Positions 26,832 through 37,341 are shown, counted from the stretch's first letter. The stretch is DNA of 64,000 bases from Salinisphaera sp040361255 (GCF_040361255.1 NZ_APNG01000007.1:124001-188000); one strand, 5' to 3'. Made by a program: numbers and translations. The notes: generated by a model from the letters alone, not told the origin.

Positions 26832-27143
26832 TTACACGGTCAAGCCACCGATCAGCGCGCCGAGCAGCAGCGGCAGACTCTGCACCACGATCAGAATGAA
26901 TAACCCGGCGCTGGCGATCATGCCGATGATGGGCAAACCGATCAGCGCACCGGAAAGCCCCACCAGCACGAAGCACAACACCGCAGCGGGCAACAGCGCT
27001 GCCAGCAGTCCGCGCGAGGCGCTGCCTGCCGTACGCCCGCCGACGAAACCGGCGACCAGCGGCCCCACCAATGGCAGCCAGAACAGTAGTAGGGAGAGAA
27101 CGGCCATCCAGATCATGGCCATGACGATACTGCCTTGTTTCAT
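26832..27143 (-). CDS. Small glycine-rich membrane protein, unknown function
   Basis: A 103-residue hydrophobic protein that I do not recognise. From the ATG at 27143, preceded by AAGGAAA, it reads MKQGSIVMAMIWMAVLSLLL and has three or four membrane segments (about 5-25, 28-48, 50-72, 78-100). They are interrupted by the glycine-rich turn GPLVAGFVGGRTAGSASRG. The pattern resembles small haloarchaeal and proteobacterial DUF5518-like proteins, but that is a weak impression. It is convergent with ectC and shares its terminator, and divergent from queH. The good ribosome-binding site and high share of hydrophobic codons argue that it is real. Confidence 0.65.
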   Translation of the reverse strand: MKQGSIVMAMIWMAVLSLLLFWLPLVGPLVAGFVGGRTAGSASRGLLAALLPAAVLCFVLVGLSGALIGLPIIGMIASAGLFILIVVQSLPLLLGALIGGLTV

Positions 27144-27228
27144 GCGCTTCTTTTTCCTTTCCTTGATGGACGCGTGCCGGTCAAAACCGGACAATGACGC
27201 CGATTATCGCATCTGAGCGCCAATCGCC

Positions 27229-27957
27229 ATGAATCGTTATAGCCTCGACAACTACGAGCGCCCTGAACTCGAGCCGCCGCAAAGCGACGAGAAGCTGCTC
27301 ATGCATTCCTGCTGCGCGCCCTGTGCCGGCGAAGTGCTGGCTGCGGTCAAGGCCTCCGGCATCGATGTCACGGTGTATTTCCACAACCCGAATATCCATC
27401 CGGTGCAGGAATACGAGATGCGCAAGGCCGAGGACATGCGCTACTGCGAACAGCTCGGCATCCCCCATATCGACGGCGATTACGATACCGACAACTGGTT
27501 CGACCGTATTCGCGGGCTGGAAAACGAGCCCGAACGCGGTCGCCGGTGTACGGTGTGTTTCGACATGCGCTTCGAACGCACCGCCTTGTATGCCGCCGAA
27601 CACGGCTATGGCCTGGTGTCGAGCACGCTGGGCATTTCGCGCTGGAAGAACATGGCCCAGATCAATGAAGCCGGCGTACGTGCGGCCAACCGCTACGACG
27701 GTGTGACCTACTGGACACTGAACTGGCGCAAGCAGGGCGGGGCCGCGCGCATGATCGAGATCGCCAAACGCGAGGCTTTCTATCAGCAGGAATACTGCGG
27801 CTGTGTGTATAGCCTGCGCGATACCAACCGGCACCGCACGGCGAGTGGGCGCCCGCGTATCCAGAAAGGCATCAAGTTCTACGGTCGCGAGGCCATTCGC
27901 AGCGCGAATGTGCCCGGCCGCGGGGAATATCCGACCCTCGACCGGGGCTCGGACTGA
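27229..27957 (+). CDS. queH: Epoxyqueuosine reductase QueH
   Basis: QueH (DUF208) carries out the last step of queuosine tRNA modification, reducing epoxyqueuosine. It is the non-cobalamin alternative to QueG. The 242-residue protein has the cysteine motifs expected for its iron-sulfur cluster and diiron-like site: HSCCAPC (Cys28, Cys29, Cys32), GRRCTVCFDMR (Cys107, Cys110) and EYCGCVYS (Cys190, Cys192). ISRWKNMAQINEAG lies between them. The length is usual. It is a single gene between the small membrane-protein gene and the CDF transporter, with no other queuosine gene nearby. Confidence 0.93.
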   Translation: MNRYSLDNYERPELEPPQSDEKLLMHSCCAPCAGEVLAAVKASGIDVTVYFHNPNIHPVQEYEMRKAEDMRYCEQLGIPHIDGDYDTDNWFDRIRGLENEPERGRRCTVCFDMRFERTALYAAEHGYGLVSSTLGISRWKNMAQINEAGVRAANRYDGVTYWTLNWRKQGGAARMIEIAKREAFYQQEYCGCVYSLRDTNRHRTASGRPRIQKGIKFYGREAIRSANVPGRGEYPTLDRGSD

Positions 27958-28020
27958 TAACCCGGTTCTGACGGCGCCTATGCGCGATGCCATGCTCCGA
28001 TCGAAGCCGTTAGAGGCGAT

Positions 28021-28026
28021 TATAAT
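28021..28026 (+). promoter_or_regulatory. -10 element six bases before the CDF transporter ATG
   Basis: A perfect TATAAT ends 6 bases before the ATG at 28033. The -35 region (about 27998-28003) is poor. If it is used, the transcript would be leaderless. Confidence 0.45.
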
Positions 28027-28032
28027 CACGCC

Positions 28033-29226
28033 ATGAGTCGCCCCCACGTGCATTCCGCCGCTGCGCACCGCCAGGCGCGTTCGGATTTCAGCGCCAAGCG
28101 CCGTGCGACGATCGTCGGCGCGTTGGTCAATCTGCCGTTGGCGCTGATCAAGATCGTGGTCGGCGTGATCGGCCATTCGCAATCGCTGATTGCCGACGGC
28201 GTGCATTCGGCGGCCGATCTGATCAGCGACGCGGTGGTGCTCGGCGCGGTGCAGATGGGCATGCAGCAAGCCGATCGCGACCATCCGTACGGACATGCGC
28301 GCATGGAAACGGCTGCCACATCGCTGGTGTCGCTGTTTCTGCTGCTGACCGCGGGCGCGCTCGCCTACGACGGTATTCGCCATCTGGCCAGCGAGCAGGC
28401 CGGCACACCGCCCGGCATGCTCGCGCTGGCGGTCGCGTTGTTATCGCTGGTGCTCAAGGAGGCGTTGTTCTGGTACACGCTGCGTATCGCACGCCGGGCC
28501 AAGTCGCAGCTGATCGAGGCCAACGCCTGGCATCATCGTAGCGACGCGCTGTCGTCGATCGCGGCACTCGTGGCCATCGGCGGCGCGATGCTGGGCTACC
28601 CGGCCCTGGATGCGCTGGGCGCGATTCTCATCGGCCTGATGCTGGCGTTCATCGGCGTACGTTATGGCTGGCAGAGTTTTCGCGAACTGGTGGATACCGG
28701 GCTCAAGGCCGACCGTATTCAGGTGGTACGCGATCAGATCGCGACCGTACCCGGGGTGCGGCACATGCGGCGCCTGCGTACGCGCACAATGGGTGGGCAT
28801 GACGCGTTTGCCGATGTCGGCGTGTTTGTCGATCCGTACGTGAGCCTGACCGAGGCCCATCGCATCAGCGAGGCGATTACCTCACGGCTGGTACGCCATG
28901 TCGACGAGATCGCGGATATCTGCGTACATATCGAGCCGGACGGCCATGCCGATTCCGACGCAGCGCATGCACTGCCGCTGCGCGAACAGATCCTGCCGGA
29001 ACTGGAAAGCGCCTGGGCGGACTTGCCCGCAGCGGGCGAAATCCAGCGTGTGACGCTGCATTACCTGGACGACGTGATCGAGGTCGAGATTCAGCTACCG
29101 CTGGCCCGTGTGCCGTTTCACGAACGCGACCAAGCGGCCTTCGATACAGTCGCCCGCGATATGCCCGCGATTGCCGAAATCCGGCTACTCTACGGTGCAC
29201 CGCAGCGTACGCCGCGCCGCGAGTGA
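28033..29226 (+). CDS. Cation diffusion facilitator family transporter
   Basis: A 397-residue CDF-family exporter of divalent metals (Zn, Fe, Mn, Cd or Co) driven by protons. The N-terminal tail has histidines (SRPHVHSAAAHRQ). The membrane part has six helices with metal-site residues in SLIADGVHSAADLISDAVV (helix 2) and NAWHHRSDALSSIAALVAI (helix 5), and the loop DHPYGHARMET. Two cytoplasmic stretches after residue 200 (TVPGVRHMRRLRTRTMGGHD and AFADVGVFVDPYVSLTEAH) form the ferredoxin-like regulatory domain. An extra C-terminal 90 residues (after VHIEPDGH) lengthen it relative to FieF (about 300). The metal cannot be assigned. Confidence 0.88.
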   Translation: MSRPHVHSAAAHRQARSDFSAKRRATIVGALVNLPLALIKIVVGVIGHSQSLIADGVHSAADLISDAVVLGAVQMGMQQADRDHPYGHARMETAATSLVSLFLLLTAGALAYDGIRHLASEQAGTPPGMLALAVALLSLVLKEALFWYTLRIARRAKSQLIEANAWHHRSDALSSIAALVAIGGAMLGYPALDALGAILIGLMLAFIGVRYGWQSFRELVDTGLKADRIQVVRDQIATVPGVRHMRRLRTRTMGGHDAFADVGVFVDPYVSLTEAHRISEAITSRLVRHVDEIADICVHIEPDGHADSDAAHALPLREQILPELESAWADLPAAGEIQRVTLHYLDDVIEVEIQLPLARVPFHERDQAAFDTVARDMPAIAEIRLLYGAPQRTPRRE

Positions 29227-29244
29227 TCGCGCCAGGAAGATGAC

Positions 29245-29430
29245 GTCCGCGAATACACGCAAATAAGGCATGAAGACCGATAACCATCGGGCGCCAGGTC
29301 AGCTTTAAGCGCTCAAGCCTGATATTTGTTTTAGCCCCTAATCGAGCGCAACGAAGCCGTTATGGTCGAATAGCGCCGTGCATGAACCGTCTTGTCTTCC
29401 ATTCGCGTGTATTAGCGTTCATTTGCGGAT
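29245..29430. repeat. Gene-less iteron-bounded repeat element, copy A
   Basis: The left end reads TCCGCGAATA, CACGCAAATA, then AGGCAT and GAAGAC. The right end, on the minus strand, reads TCCGCAAATG, AACGCTAATA, CACGCGAATG and then GAAGAC. These are the same 10-bp units as in the GxxExxY cassette arms. The interior shares AAGCGCTCAAGCCT and ATCGAGCGCAA with copy B. It looks like a non-autonomous (MITE-like) element of 186 bp. Confidence 0.75.
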
Positions 29431-29456
29431 CGTCTTCTCGCCGTGAAGACAGCGTT

Positions 29457-29640
29457 TTCGCGAATGAACGCAAATAAACGCAAATAAGGCACGAAGACAG
29501 ATCGATATCGCTCGCGGGGGAGCGGCAAGCGCTCAAGCCTTATGCGGGTTTTGCCCCAAATCGAGCGCAAGGAGGCCGTCCGGTCGAACAGTGCTCTGCA
29601 ACTGTCTTCCATTCGCGTTTATTGGCGTTCATTTGCGGAC
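29457..29640. repeat. Gene-less iteron-bounded repeat element, copy B
   Basis: The left end reads TTCGCGAATG, AACGCAAATA, AACGCAAATA, then AGGCAC and GAAGACAG. The right end, on the minus strand, reads TCCGCAAATG, AACGCCAATA, AACGCGAATG and then GAAGACAG. It is a 184-bp diverged direct repeat of copy A, with the same interior blocks in the same order. Confidence 0.75.
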
Positions 29641-29701
29641 CGTTTTATTTTCTTGAAAGCAAAAACCGCAGGTTACACAGCGGGCGTTTGGTGCCCCGCC
29701 G

Positions 29702-31066
29702 CTAATAGGCGAATTCGGTGAACACCGGGTCGACCGATTCATTCCATCGGCCGGCATACAGATCAAGCAGTGTTTCGGCAGGCGTCACGCCGGTTTCGGC
29801 GATTTCGGCCAGCTGGTCGAGATACATGCGTTCGTCGCGGTCCTGGCTATCCAGGCGCGCTCGGCGTTCGAGCCCACCCTGGGCGATGGCGACGACTTCG
29901 CGGGCGATATCCTGCAACGTGCCGTCGCGAAACGGCGTTTTCAGCCCGTAGACGGGGGCGTCGCGGCGCAGACGGTTGCGTTCTTCCGCAGTGAAATCGC
30001 AACACAGCTGCCAGGCAGCATCCAGGGCTTCGCTGTCGTAACACAGCCCGGCCCAGAGCGCGGGCAGCGCGCACAGCCGGCGCCAGGGCCCGCCATCCGC
30101 GCCACGCATTTCCATGAAACGCTTGAGTCGCACCTCGGGGAACAGCGTGGTCAGATGATCGTCCCAATCCGACAGCGTAGGCAGCTCGCCCGGTAGCGCC
30201 GGCAGCTTGCCGGCCAGAAAATCCCGGAACGACTGGCCGGAGGCGTCGATATAACGCCCGTCGCGATAGACGAAATACATGGGCACGTCGAGCGCATATT
30301 CGATATAGCGCTCGAAGCCCATATCGTCGTCGAACACCCAGTCGAGCATACCGGAGCGATCGTTATCGGTATCGGTCCAGATCTGGCTGCGATACGACAC
30401 GAAACCGTTGGGCTTGCCTTCGGTAAACGGCGAGTTGGCGAACAATGCCGTAGCCACCGGTTGCAAGGCCAGGCCGACCCGGAATTTCTGCACCATATCG
30501 GCTTCCGAGCCGTAGTCGATATTCACCTGTACGGTGGATGTGCGCAGCATCATGTCCAGGCCGAGCGTGCCGACCTTGGGCATATAGGCTTTCATGATGT
30601 CGTAGCGCTGCTTGGGCATCCACGGACAATCCGCGCGTGCCCATTTCGGCTGAAAACCCAGGCCGAGCAGGCCGACGTTCATTTCCGCGGCGACTTCCTT
30701 GACCTGTTTCAGGTGCACATGAATTTCGTCGCAGGTTTCGTGCACGGTATCCAGCGGCGCGCCGGCGAGTTCGAGCTGGCCGCCGGGTTCGAGCGTGATA
30801 TGGCAACGCCCGAGTTCAAGCGCCACGAGCTTGTCGTTTTCGGTCATCGGCTGCCAGCCGAAGCGTTGCAGTTTTTCCAGGAAGGTCTGGATGCCGCGCT
30901 CGCCTTCATAGGGCAGGGGCCGGAGCGTGTCGCGGTCGAACACGAATTTCTCGTGCTCGGTGCCCAGGCGCCAACGGCTCGGCGGCTTACAGGCGTTTTC
31001 GAAATATTCGATGAGCTGGCGACGATCTGTGATCGTCGCGCCGCCGGATTGCGAAGGCGCCGACAT
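29702..31066 (-). CDS. gshA: Glutamate--cysteine ligase (plant/alphaproteobacterial type)
   Basis: The enzyme joins glutamate and cysteine in the first step of glutathione synthesis. The 454-residue product is of the plant/alphaproteobacterial class rather than the E. coli class, shown by WRLGTEHEKFVFDRDTLRP, CHITLEPGGQLELAGAPLD, PKVGTLGLDMMLRTSTVQVN and NSPFTEGKPNGFVSYRSQIW. The C-terminal part contains RLKRFMEMRGADGGPW. The ATG has a GGAGAG ribosome-binding site. The gene is divergent from ubiA, with no gshB nearby. The class may reflect transfer, but it also occurs in several gammaproteobacteria. Confidence 0.93.
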   Translation of the reverse strand: MSAPSQSGGATITDRRQLIEYFENACKPPSRWRLGTEHEKFVFDRDTLRPLPYEGERGIQTFLEKLQRFGWQPMTENDKLVALELGRCHITLEPGGQLELAGAPLDTVHETCDEIHVHLKQVKEVAAEMNVGLLGLGFQPKWARADCPWMPKQRYDIMKAYMPKVGTLGLDMMLRTSTVQVNIDYGSEADMVQKFRVGLALQPVATALFANSPFTEGKPNGFVSYRSQIWTDTDNDRSGMLDWVFDDDMGFERYIEYALDVPMYFVYRDGRYIDASGQSFRDFLAGKLPALPGELPTLSDWDDHLTTLFPEVRLKRFMEMRGADGGPWRRLCALPALWAGLCYDSEALDAAWQLCCDFTAEERNRLRRDAPVYGLKTPFRDGTLQDIAREVVAIAQGGLERRARLDSQDRDERMYLDQLAEIAETGVTPAETLLDLYAGRWNESVDPVFTEFAY

Positions 31067-31266
31067 GGACTCTCCAATCGGTCATGAGCGCGGCCAGAAC
31101 ACGCGCTTCATGCTGCAGTCTGAATTTGGCGCATGGTAACGTTAAAAGCCGCGTTCCGGGATAGTTGGCGAATGCAATCAATACATGGCCTGCGTTGGCG
31201 CGCATGGCGGCGTGTGCTCGCGCCGGTTTCCTGCGCGTATCCGCGCGTCGCCGCGAGGAGTTCACG

Positions 31267-32142
31267 ATGAGTACGGCGATCCTGAAATCCAGCCATATCG
31301 AGGCGCTGTTTCGGCTCACCCGTCTGCACAAGCCGATCGGTATCTTCCTGGTGGTCTGGCCCATGCTCTGGGCGCTGTGGCTGGCGGCGGGTGGCGTGCC
31401 CGATCTGTGGGTGTTGTGCGTTTTCGTGCTCGGCGCGATTCTCATGCGCTCGGCCGGTTGTGTCATCAACGATTTCGCTGATCGCAAGATCGACGGTCAT
31501 GTAAAACGCACGCGCGAGCGGCCGTTGGCCACCGGCGAGGTCAGTTCACGCGAGGCGCTCGTCCTGTTTGCCGTGCTGTGTCTGGCCGCCTTCGCGCTGG
31601 TGCTTACGCTCAACGGTCTGACCATCGCCATGGCGTTCGTGGGCGCGGGGCTGGCCGTGCTGTACCCGTTCACCAAACGAATGACCCACTGGCCGCAGAT
31701 GTTTCTAGGTGCGGCCTTTGGCTGGGCCGTGCCCATGGCATTCGCGGCTCAGGCCGGCGGCGTGCCGTGGGGTGGCTGGCTGCTGTTCGCGGCCACGCTT
31801 ATCTGGGCGCTGGTCTACGACACCTTCTATGCCATGGTCGATCGCGACGACGATCTCAAGATCGGGGTGAAATCCACGGCTATTCTGTGGGGGCGCTACG
31901 ATCGCGCGGTGATCGGTGTGTTCCAGCTGCTGTTTTTCGCGCTGCTGATTGGCGTGGGCCGGGCGTTCGAGTTGGGCGGGCTGTACTACCTGGGGCTGAC
32001 CTGCGGCGCGCTGATGGCGCTTTACCATCAATGGCTTGCGCGTAATCGTGATCGCGACGCCTGTTTTCGTGTGTTCATGCAGCACAACATTCTCGGTGGG
32101 GTCATTTTCGCCGGCGTTGTAGCGGATCTGGCCATCCACTAG
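31267..32142 (+). CDS. ubiA: 4-hydroxybenzoate polyprenyltransferase
   Basis: UbiA attaches the polyprenyl chain to 4-hydroxybenzoate in ubiquinone synthesis, in the inner membrane. The 291-residue protein has about eight or nine helices and both aspartate-rich Mg-diphosphate motifs: VINDFADRKIDGHVKRTRER (NDxxDxxxD) and YDTFYAMVDRDDDLKIGVKS (DxxxDxxxD). It begins MSTAILKSSHIEALFRLTRL at the ATG after CGAGGAG. Upstream in-frame codons exist but lack homology. It has no ubiC neighbour and is divergent from gshA. Confidence 0.95.
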   Translation: MSTAILKSSHIEALFRLTRLHKPIGIFLVVWPMLWALWLAAGGVPDLWVLCVFVLGAILMRSAGCVINDFADRKIDGHVKRTRERPLATGEVSSREALVLFAVLCLAAFALVLTLNGLTIAMAFVGAGLAVLYPFTKRMTHWPQMFLGAAFGWAVPMAFAAQAGGVPWGGWLLFAATLIWALVYDTFYAMVDRDDDLKIGVKSTAILWGRYDRAVIGVFQLLFFALLIGVGRAFELGGLYYLGLTCGALMALYHQWLARNRDRDACFRVFMQHNILGGVIFAGVVADLAIH

Positions 32143-32273
32143 GGTGCGAAACGCATCCCGGCGCAGTCGGCGCTGACGATAAGCGCTGTTACTAGCATCT
32201 CGTCGTCACGCGCGCCTGAGCGTCAGACGCTCGAACGTGTCGACCCATTCACCCAATCCGACCGGAACCTGCT

Positions 32274-33632
32274 ATGAGCAACGCCGAGCTGATTGCGCGC
32301 GATTTGAACGTCGTGTGGCATCCCTGTACCCAGATGAAGGATACCGAGGCCATGCCACCGGTCCCGATCAAGCGCGGCGAGGGCGTATGGCTGGAGGATT
32401 TCGACGGTAATCGCTATATCGACGCGGTGAGTTCCTGGTGGGTCAATATCTTCGGCCATGCCAACCCGGCCATCAACGACCGCATCAAGACGCAGCTGGA
32501 TACGCTCGAACACGTCATGCTCGCCGGTTTTTCGCACGAGCCGGCCGTCGAGCTGGCCGAACGCCTAGTCGCGCTCACGCCGGCCGGCTTGACCCGTGCC
32601 TTCTATGCCGACAACGGCTCGGCGGCGGTCGAGGTCGCGCTCAAGATGAGCTTCCATTACTGGCGCAATACCGGCCACGGTGAAAAGACGCGCTTCATCA
32701 ATCTGTCCAACAGCTATCACGGCGAAACGCTGGGCGCGCTCGCGGTCGGCGATGTCGATCTCTATAAAAAGACCTACGAGCCGCTATTGCTCAAGCCGCT
32801 GACCGCCCGCTCGCCGGATTGCTACGAGCGCGAACCGGGCGTGAGCTGGGAAGCACACAGCCGTGCCGTGTTTGCTGATATGGAAGCGCTACTGGCCGCG
32901 CATGCGCACGAAACCTGTGCGGTGATCGTCGAGCCGCTATTGCAGTGCGCGGGCCATATGCGCATGTATCACCCGGTCTATCTGGAATTGTTGCGCGAGG
33001 CCTGTACGCGCTACGGCGTGCATCTGATTGCCGACGAGATCGCGGTCGGTTTCGGGCGTACGGGCACGCTGTTTGCCTGCGAACAGGCCGGCGAGGCCGG
33101 GATTTCGCCGGATTTCATGTGTCTGTCCAAGGGGTTGACCGCAGGCTATCTGCCGCTGTCGATCACCATGACCACCGACGATATCTACAACGCCTTCTAC
33201 GACGACTATGCCAACCTGACCGCGTTTTTGCACTCGCATTCCTATACCGGCAACCCGCTGGCCTGCGCGGCGGCACTGGCCACGCTCGACGAATTCGAAC
33301 GCCGCGACCAGATCGCGGTCAACCGCGGGCTGGCCGAGCATATGGCCGCGGCCGTCGCGCCACTGGTCGATCATCCCAATGTGGCCGAGGTTCGCCAGAC
33401 CGGTATGGTGCTGGCCATTGAAATGGTGGCCGACAAGGCCACGAAAACGCCGTTCGACTGGCGCGAACGCCGCGGCATTCAGGTTTATCGGCATGCGTTG
33501 AGCCAGGGCGCGCTGCTGCGCCCGCTGGGCGATGTGATCTATTTCATGCCGCCCTACGTGATCACGCCGGAACAGATCGCGCATCTGGGCACGGTCGCTG
33601 CACAAGGCATCGAACGCGCCGTCTCGACTTGA
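32274..33632 (+). CDS. bioA: Adenosylmethionine--8-amino-7-oxononanoate aminotransferase
   Basis: BioA converts 8-amino-7-oxononanoate to diaminopelargonate in biotin synthesis, with S-adenosylmethionine as amino donor. The 452-residue class III PLP enzyme starts with the typical VVWHPCTQMKD, then GNRYIDAVSSWWVNIFGHAN, FYADNGSAAVEVALKMSFHYW, SNSYHGETLGALAVGDV, the PLP aspartate region HLIADEIAVGFGRTGTLFAC, and the lysine region FMCLSKGLTAGYLPLS. The length is somewhat above the usual 430. The other bio genes are not in the window. It is the last gene of the accessory block before greA. Confidence 0.95.
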   Translation: MSNAELIARDLNVVWHPCTQMKDTEAMPPVPIKRGEGVWLEDFDGNRYIDAVSSWWVNIFGHANPAINDRIKTQLDTLEHVMLAGFSHEPAVELAERLVALTPAGLTRAFYADNGSAAVEVALKMSFHYWRNTGHGEKTRFINLSNSYHGETLGALAVGDVDLYKKTYEPLLLKPLTARSPDCYEREPGVSWEAHSRAVFADMEALLAAHAHETCAVIVEPLLQCAGHMRMYHPVYLELLREACTRYGVHLIADEIAVGFGRTGTLFACEQAGEAGISPDFMCLSKGLTAGYLPLSITMTTDDIYNAFYDDYANLTAFLHSHSYTGNPLACAAALATLDEFERRDQIAVNRGLAEHMAAAVAPLVDHPNVAEVRQTGMVLAIEMVADKATKTPFDWRERRGIQVYRHALSQGALLRPLGDVIYFMPPYVITPEQIAHLGTVAAQGIERAVST

Positions 33633-33709
33633 GCCGAAAGCGCTGCTAGCCTGACCCTATCCGGTTTATACCGGCCCAGACACAACCGATTCTTGCATCC
33701 GCAACAGAA

Positions 33710-33740
33710 ACGGTCGCCGAAACGGCGGCCGTTTTGTTTT
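33710..33740 (+). terminator. Intrinsic terminator upstream of greA
   Basis: ACGGTCGCCG and CGGCGGCCGT form a 10-bp stem with one G-U pair around AAA and run into TTTTGTTTT. It lies 77 bases after bioA and 28 bases before greA. It can be the bioA terminator or a leader terminator for greA, like the one that yields GraL RNA in E. coli. Confidence 0.75.
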
Positions 33741-33768
33741 CGGGTGTGCTGTTTTCCAAGGTGGAGTG

Positions 33769-34251
33769 ATGGACAAGACACCGCTGACGCAGAACGGCGC
33801 CGACGCGCTGCGCGACGAACTCAAGCGACTCAAGAAAACCGAGCGGCCGCGCATTGTGGCCGCGATCGAGGAAGCGCGCGCGCATGGCGATCTCAAGGAG
33901 AACGCCGAGTACCACGCGGCCAAGGAAGAGCAGGGCTTCAACGAAGGCCGGATCAACGAAATCGAATCCAAGCTCGCCACCGCGCAGATCATCGATGTGG
34001 CCCGCGTGGGCGCACAGGCGAATGGGCGCGTGGTTTTTGGTGCAACGCTCGACCTGGCCGACGAGGACAGCGGCGAGGAATTCACCTATCAGATCGTTGG
34101 CGAGGACGAGGCCGATATCAAGAAAGGCCTGCTGTCGTTCGCCTCGCCGATCGCGCGGGCGCTGATCGGCAAGACCGAGGGCGACGTGGTGGATATCGAT
34201 GTGCCCGGCGGCCGCCGTACACTCGAAATCGTCGAGGTTCGTTATATCTGA
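33769..34251 (+). CDS. greA: Transcription elongation factor GreA
   Basis: GreA rescues backtracked RNA polymerase by stimulating transcript cleavage. The 160-residue protein has the N-terminal coiled coil with LKRLKKTERPRIVAAIEEAR and the acidic tip residues in ARAHGDLKENAEYHAAKEEQ. The C-terminal FKBP-like domain ends SPIARALIGKTEGDVVDIDV and GGRRTLEIVEVRY. The start is the ATG at 33769 after AGGTGGAG. A GTG one codon earlier is not needed. It normally follows carB, but here a block of about 9.4 kb separates them. Confidence 0.97.
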   Translation: MDKTPLTQNGADALRDELKRLKKTERPRIVAAIEEARAHGDLKENAEYHAAKEEQGFNEGRINEIESKLATAQIIDVARVGAQANGRVVFGATLDLADEDSGEEFTYQIVGEDEADIKKGLLSFASPIARALIGKTEGDVVDIDVPGGRRTLEIVEVRYI

Positions 34252-34320
34252 TCGGCCGCGCCGATACGGCCCGCCCGCCGGTTGGATGACCCGCGGGCGG
34301 GGTTTGCGACGGCGGAGGGG

Positions 34321-34605
34321 CTACGCTTTCTCGGGATTGGGGCGATACAGTGTCGCGGTGCGCCCGATCTGTTGGACACAGGCGGCGTCCAGGCGCTGGC
34401 AGACCTGTTCGACTTCACCGCGCCGATCCTGTTTGTCGTCGGTGGCCAGCTTGATCTTGACCAGTTCGTGATCGAACAGGGCGCGGTCGATTTCGGCCAG
34501 CACCGGCTCGCTCAAACCGGCCGCGCCGGTTTGCACCACCGGCTTGAGATGATGGGCCTGTTTCTTGAGTGCGCGCCGCTCGGCGGCATCGAGATCTGGG
34601 GACAT
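34321..34605 (-). CDS. yhbY: RNA-binding protein YhbY (CRM domain)
   Basis: A 94-residue CRS1/YhbY (CRM) domain protein associated with pre-50S ribosomes. From the ATG at 34605 it reads MSPDLDAAERRALKKQAHHL, then KPVVQTGAAGLSEPVLAEID, HELVKIKLATDDKQDRRGEV and QQIGRTATLYRPNPEKA. The GxxG-type loop is replaced by QTGAAGLS, normal in the family. The length is usual. The open frame extends upstream but without homology. It is divergent from rlmE, the normal arrangement in gammaproteobacteria. Confidence 0.95.
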   Translation of the reverse strand: MSPDLDAAERRALKKQAHHLKPVVQTGAAGLSEPVLAEIDRALFDHELVKIKLATDDKQDRRGEVEQVCQRLDAACVQQIGRTATLYRPNPEKA

Positions 34606-34655
34606 TGGCGGTTTCACGATCGCTGGCTTGAAAACAGCGCAACAGTATACGACCC

Positions 34656-35273
34656 ATGAGCAAGCGCAGCGATACACGCCGATGGCTGGACAAGCACCGC
34701 AACGACCCGTACGTGCGGGCTGCGCAAAAGGATAACTACCGTTCGCGCGCGGTCTACAAGCTGGCCGAGGTCGACGAACGCGATTCCCTGCTCAAGTCCA
34801 AGCACTGTATTGTCGACCTGGGCGCGGCGCCGGGCGGATGGAGCCAGTATTGTCGGCGGCAGCGCCCGCAGGCGCGGGTCGTCGCACTGGACCGCCTGGA
34901 CATGGATCCGATCGACGGCGTGGATTTTCTGAAGGTCGATTTTGCCGAGCAGGCCGGGGTGGATACGCTGCTGGATACGCTGGGCAGCGACCGTGTCGAT
35001 CTTGTACTTTCGGACATGGCCCCCAATTTGACAGGGATCATGGTGGCCGACCAGGCCGGTGTGATGCAGTTGGCCGAACTCGCACTGGATCTGTGCGCGT
35101 CGGTACTCGATGCCGATGGCGATCTGTTCATCAAGGTGTTTCAGGGCGAGGGCTTCGATGAAATGCTGGTCGACATGCGAAAACGCTTTCGGCGTGTGGC
35201 GGTGCGCAAGCCCAAGGCTTCGCGCGATGCCAGCCGCGAAATGTATCTGCTGGGCCAGGGCTGGCGTATATAG
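34656..35273 (+). CDS. rlmE: 23S rRNA (uridine-2552-2'-O)-methyltransferase
   Basis: RlmE (FtsJ/RrmJ) methylates U2552 in the ribosomal A-loop. The 205-residue protein begins with a basic SKRSDTRRWLDKHRNDPYV and has the SAM-binding VDLGAAPGGWSQYC. The catalytic tetrad appears as Lys35 (AVYKLAE), Asp120 (LSDMAPN), Lys160 (FIKVFQG) and Glu195 (SREMYLLG). The length matches. It has a short 50-base divergent gap to yhbY and lies 106 bases upstream of ftsH, an order conserved with E. coli. Confidence 0.97.
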   Translation: MSKRSDTRRWLDKHRNDPYVRAAQKDNYRSRAVYKLAEVDERDSLLKSKHCIVDLGAAPGGWSQYCRRQRPQARVVALDRLDMDPIDGVDFLKVDFAEQAGVDTLLDTLGSDRVDLVLSDMAPNLTGIMVADQAGVMQLAELALDLCASVLDADGDLFIKVFQGEGFDEMLVDMRKRFRRVAVRKPKASRDASREMYLLGQGWRI

Positions 35274-35379
35274 GCACTGGGTAAAGCAGCGGGCCGACAG
35301 GCCGATTGTTTATACTGTTCGGCAGAACACGCCGGACGCCAATCATACGACCGCCGGATCGCGGTCGAGGATGTAGATC

Positions 35380-37341
<1,962 letters not shown>

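Larger units (their letters stand above)
29227..29701. other. 475-bp intergenic region with two tandem repeat elements
   Basis: The gap between the CDF gene and gshA contains no gene. It holds two diverged copies of a roughly 185-bp element in direct orientation, described separately, and a 26-base spacer containing the dyad GTCTTC...GAAGAC. A weak minus-strand hairpin followed by TTTTT near 29661-29683 may terminate gshA. Confidence 0.7.

Noticed and set aside
29412..29612. 66-codon frame within the repeat elements
   Set aside because: It spans the spacer between the two copies, and the corresponding frame is not kept in the other copy.
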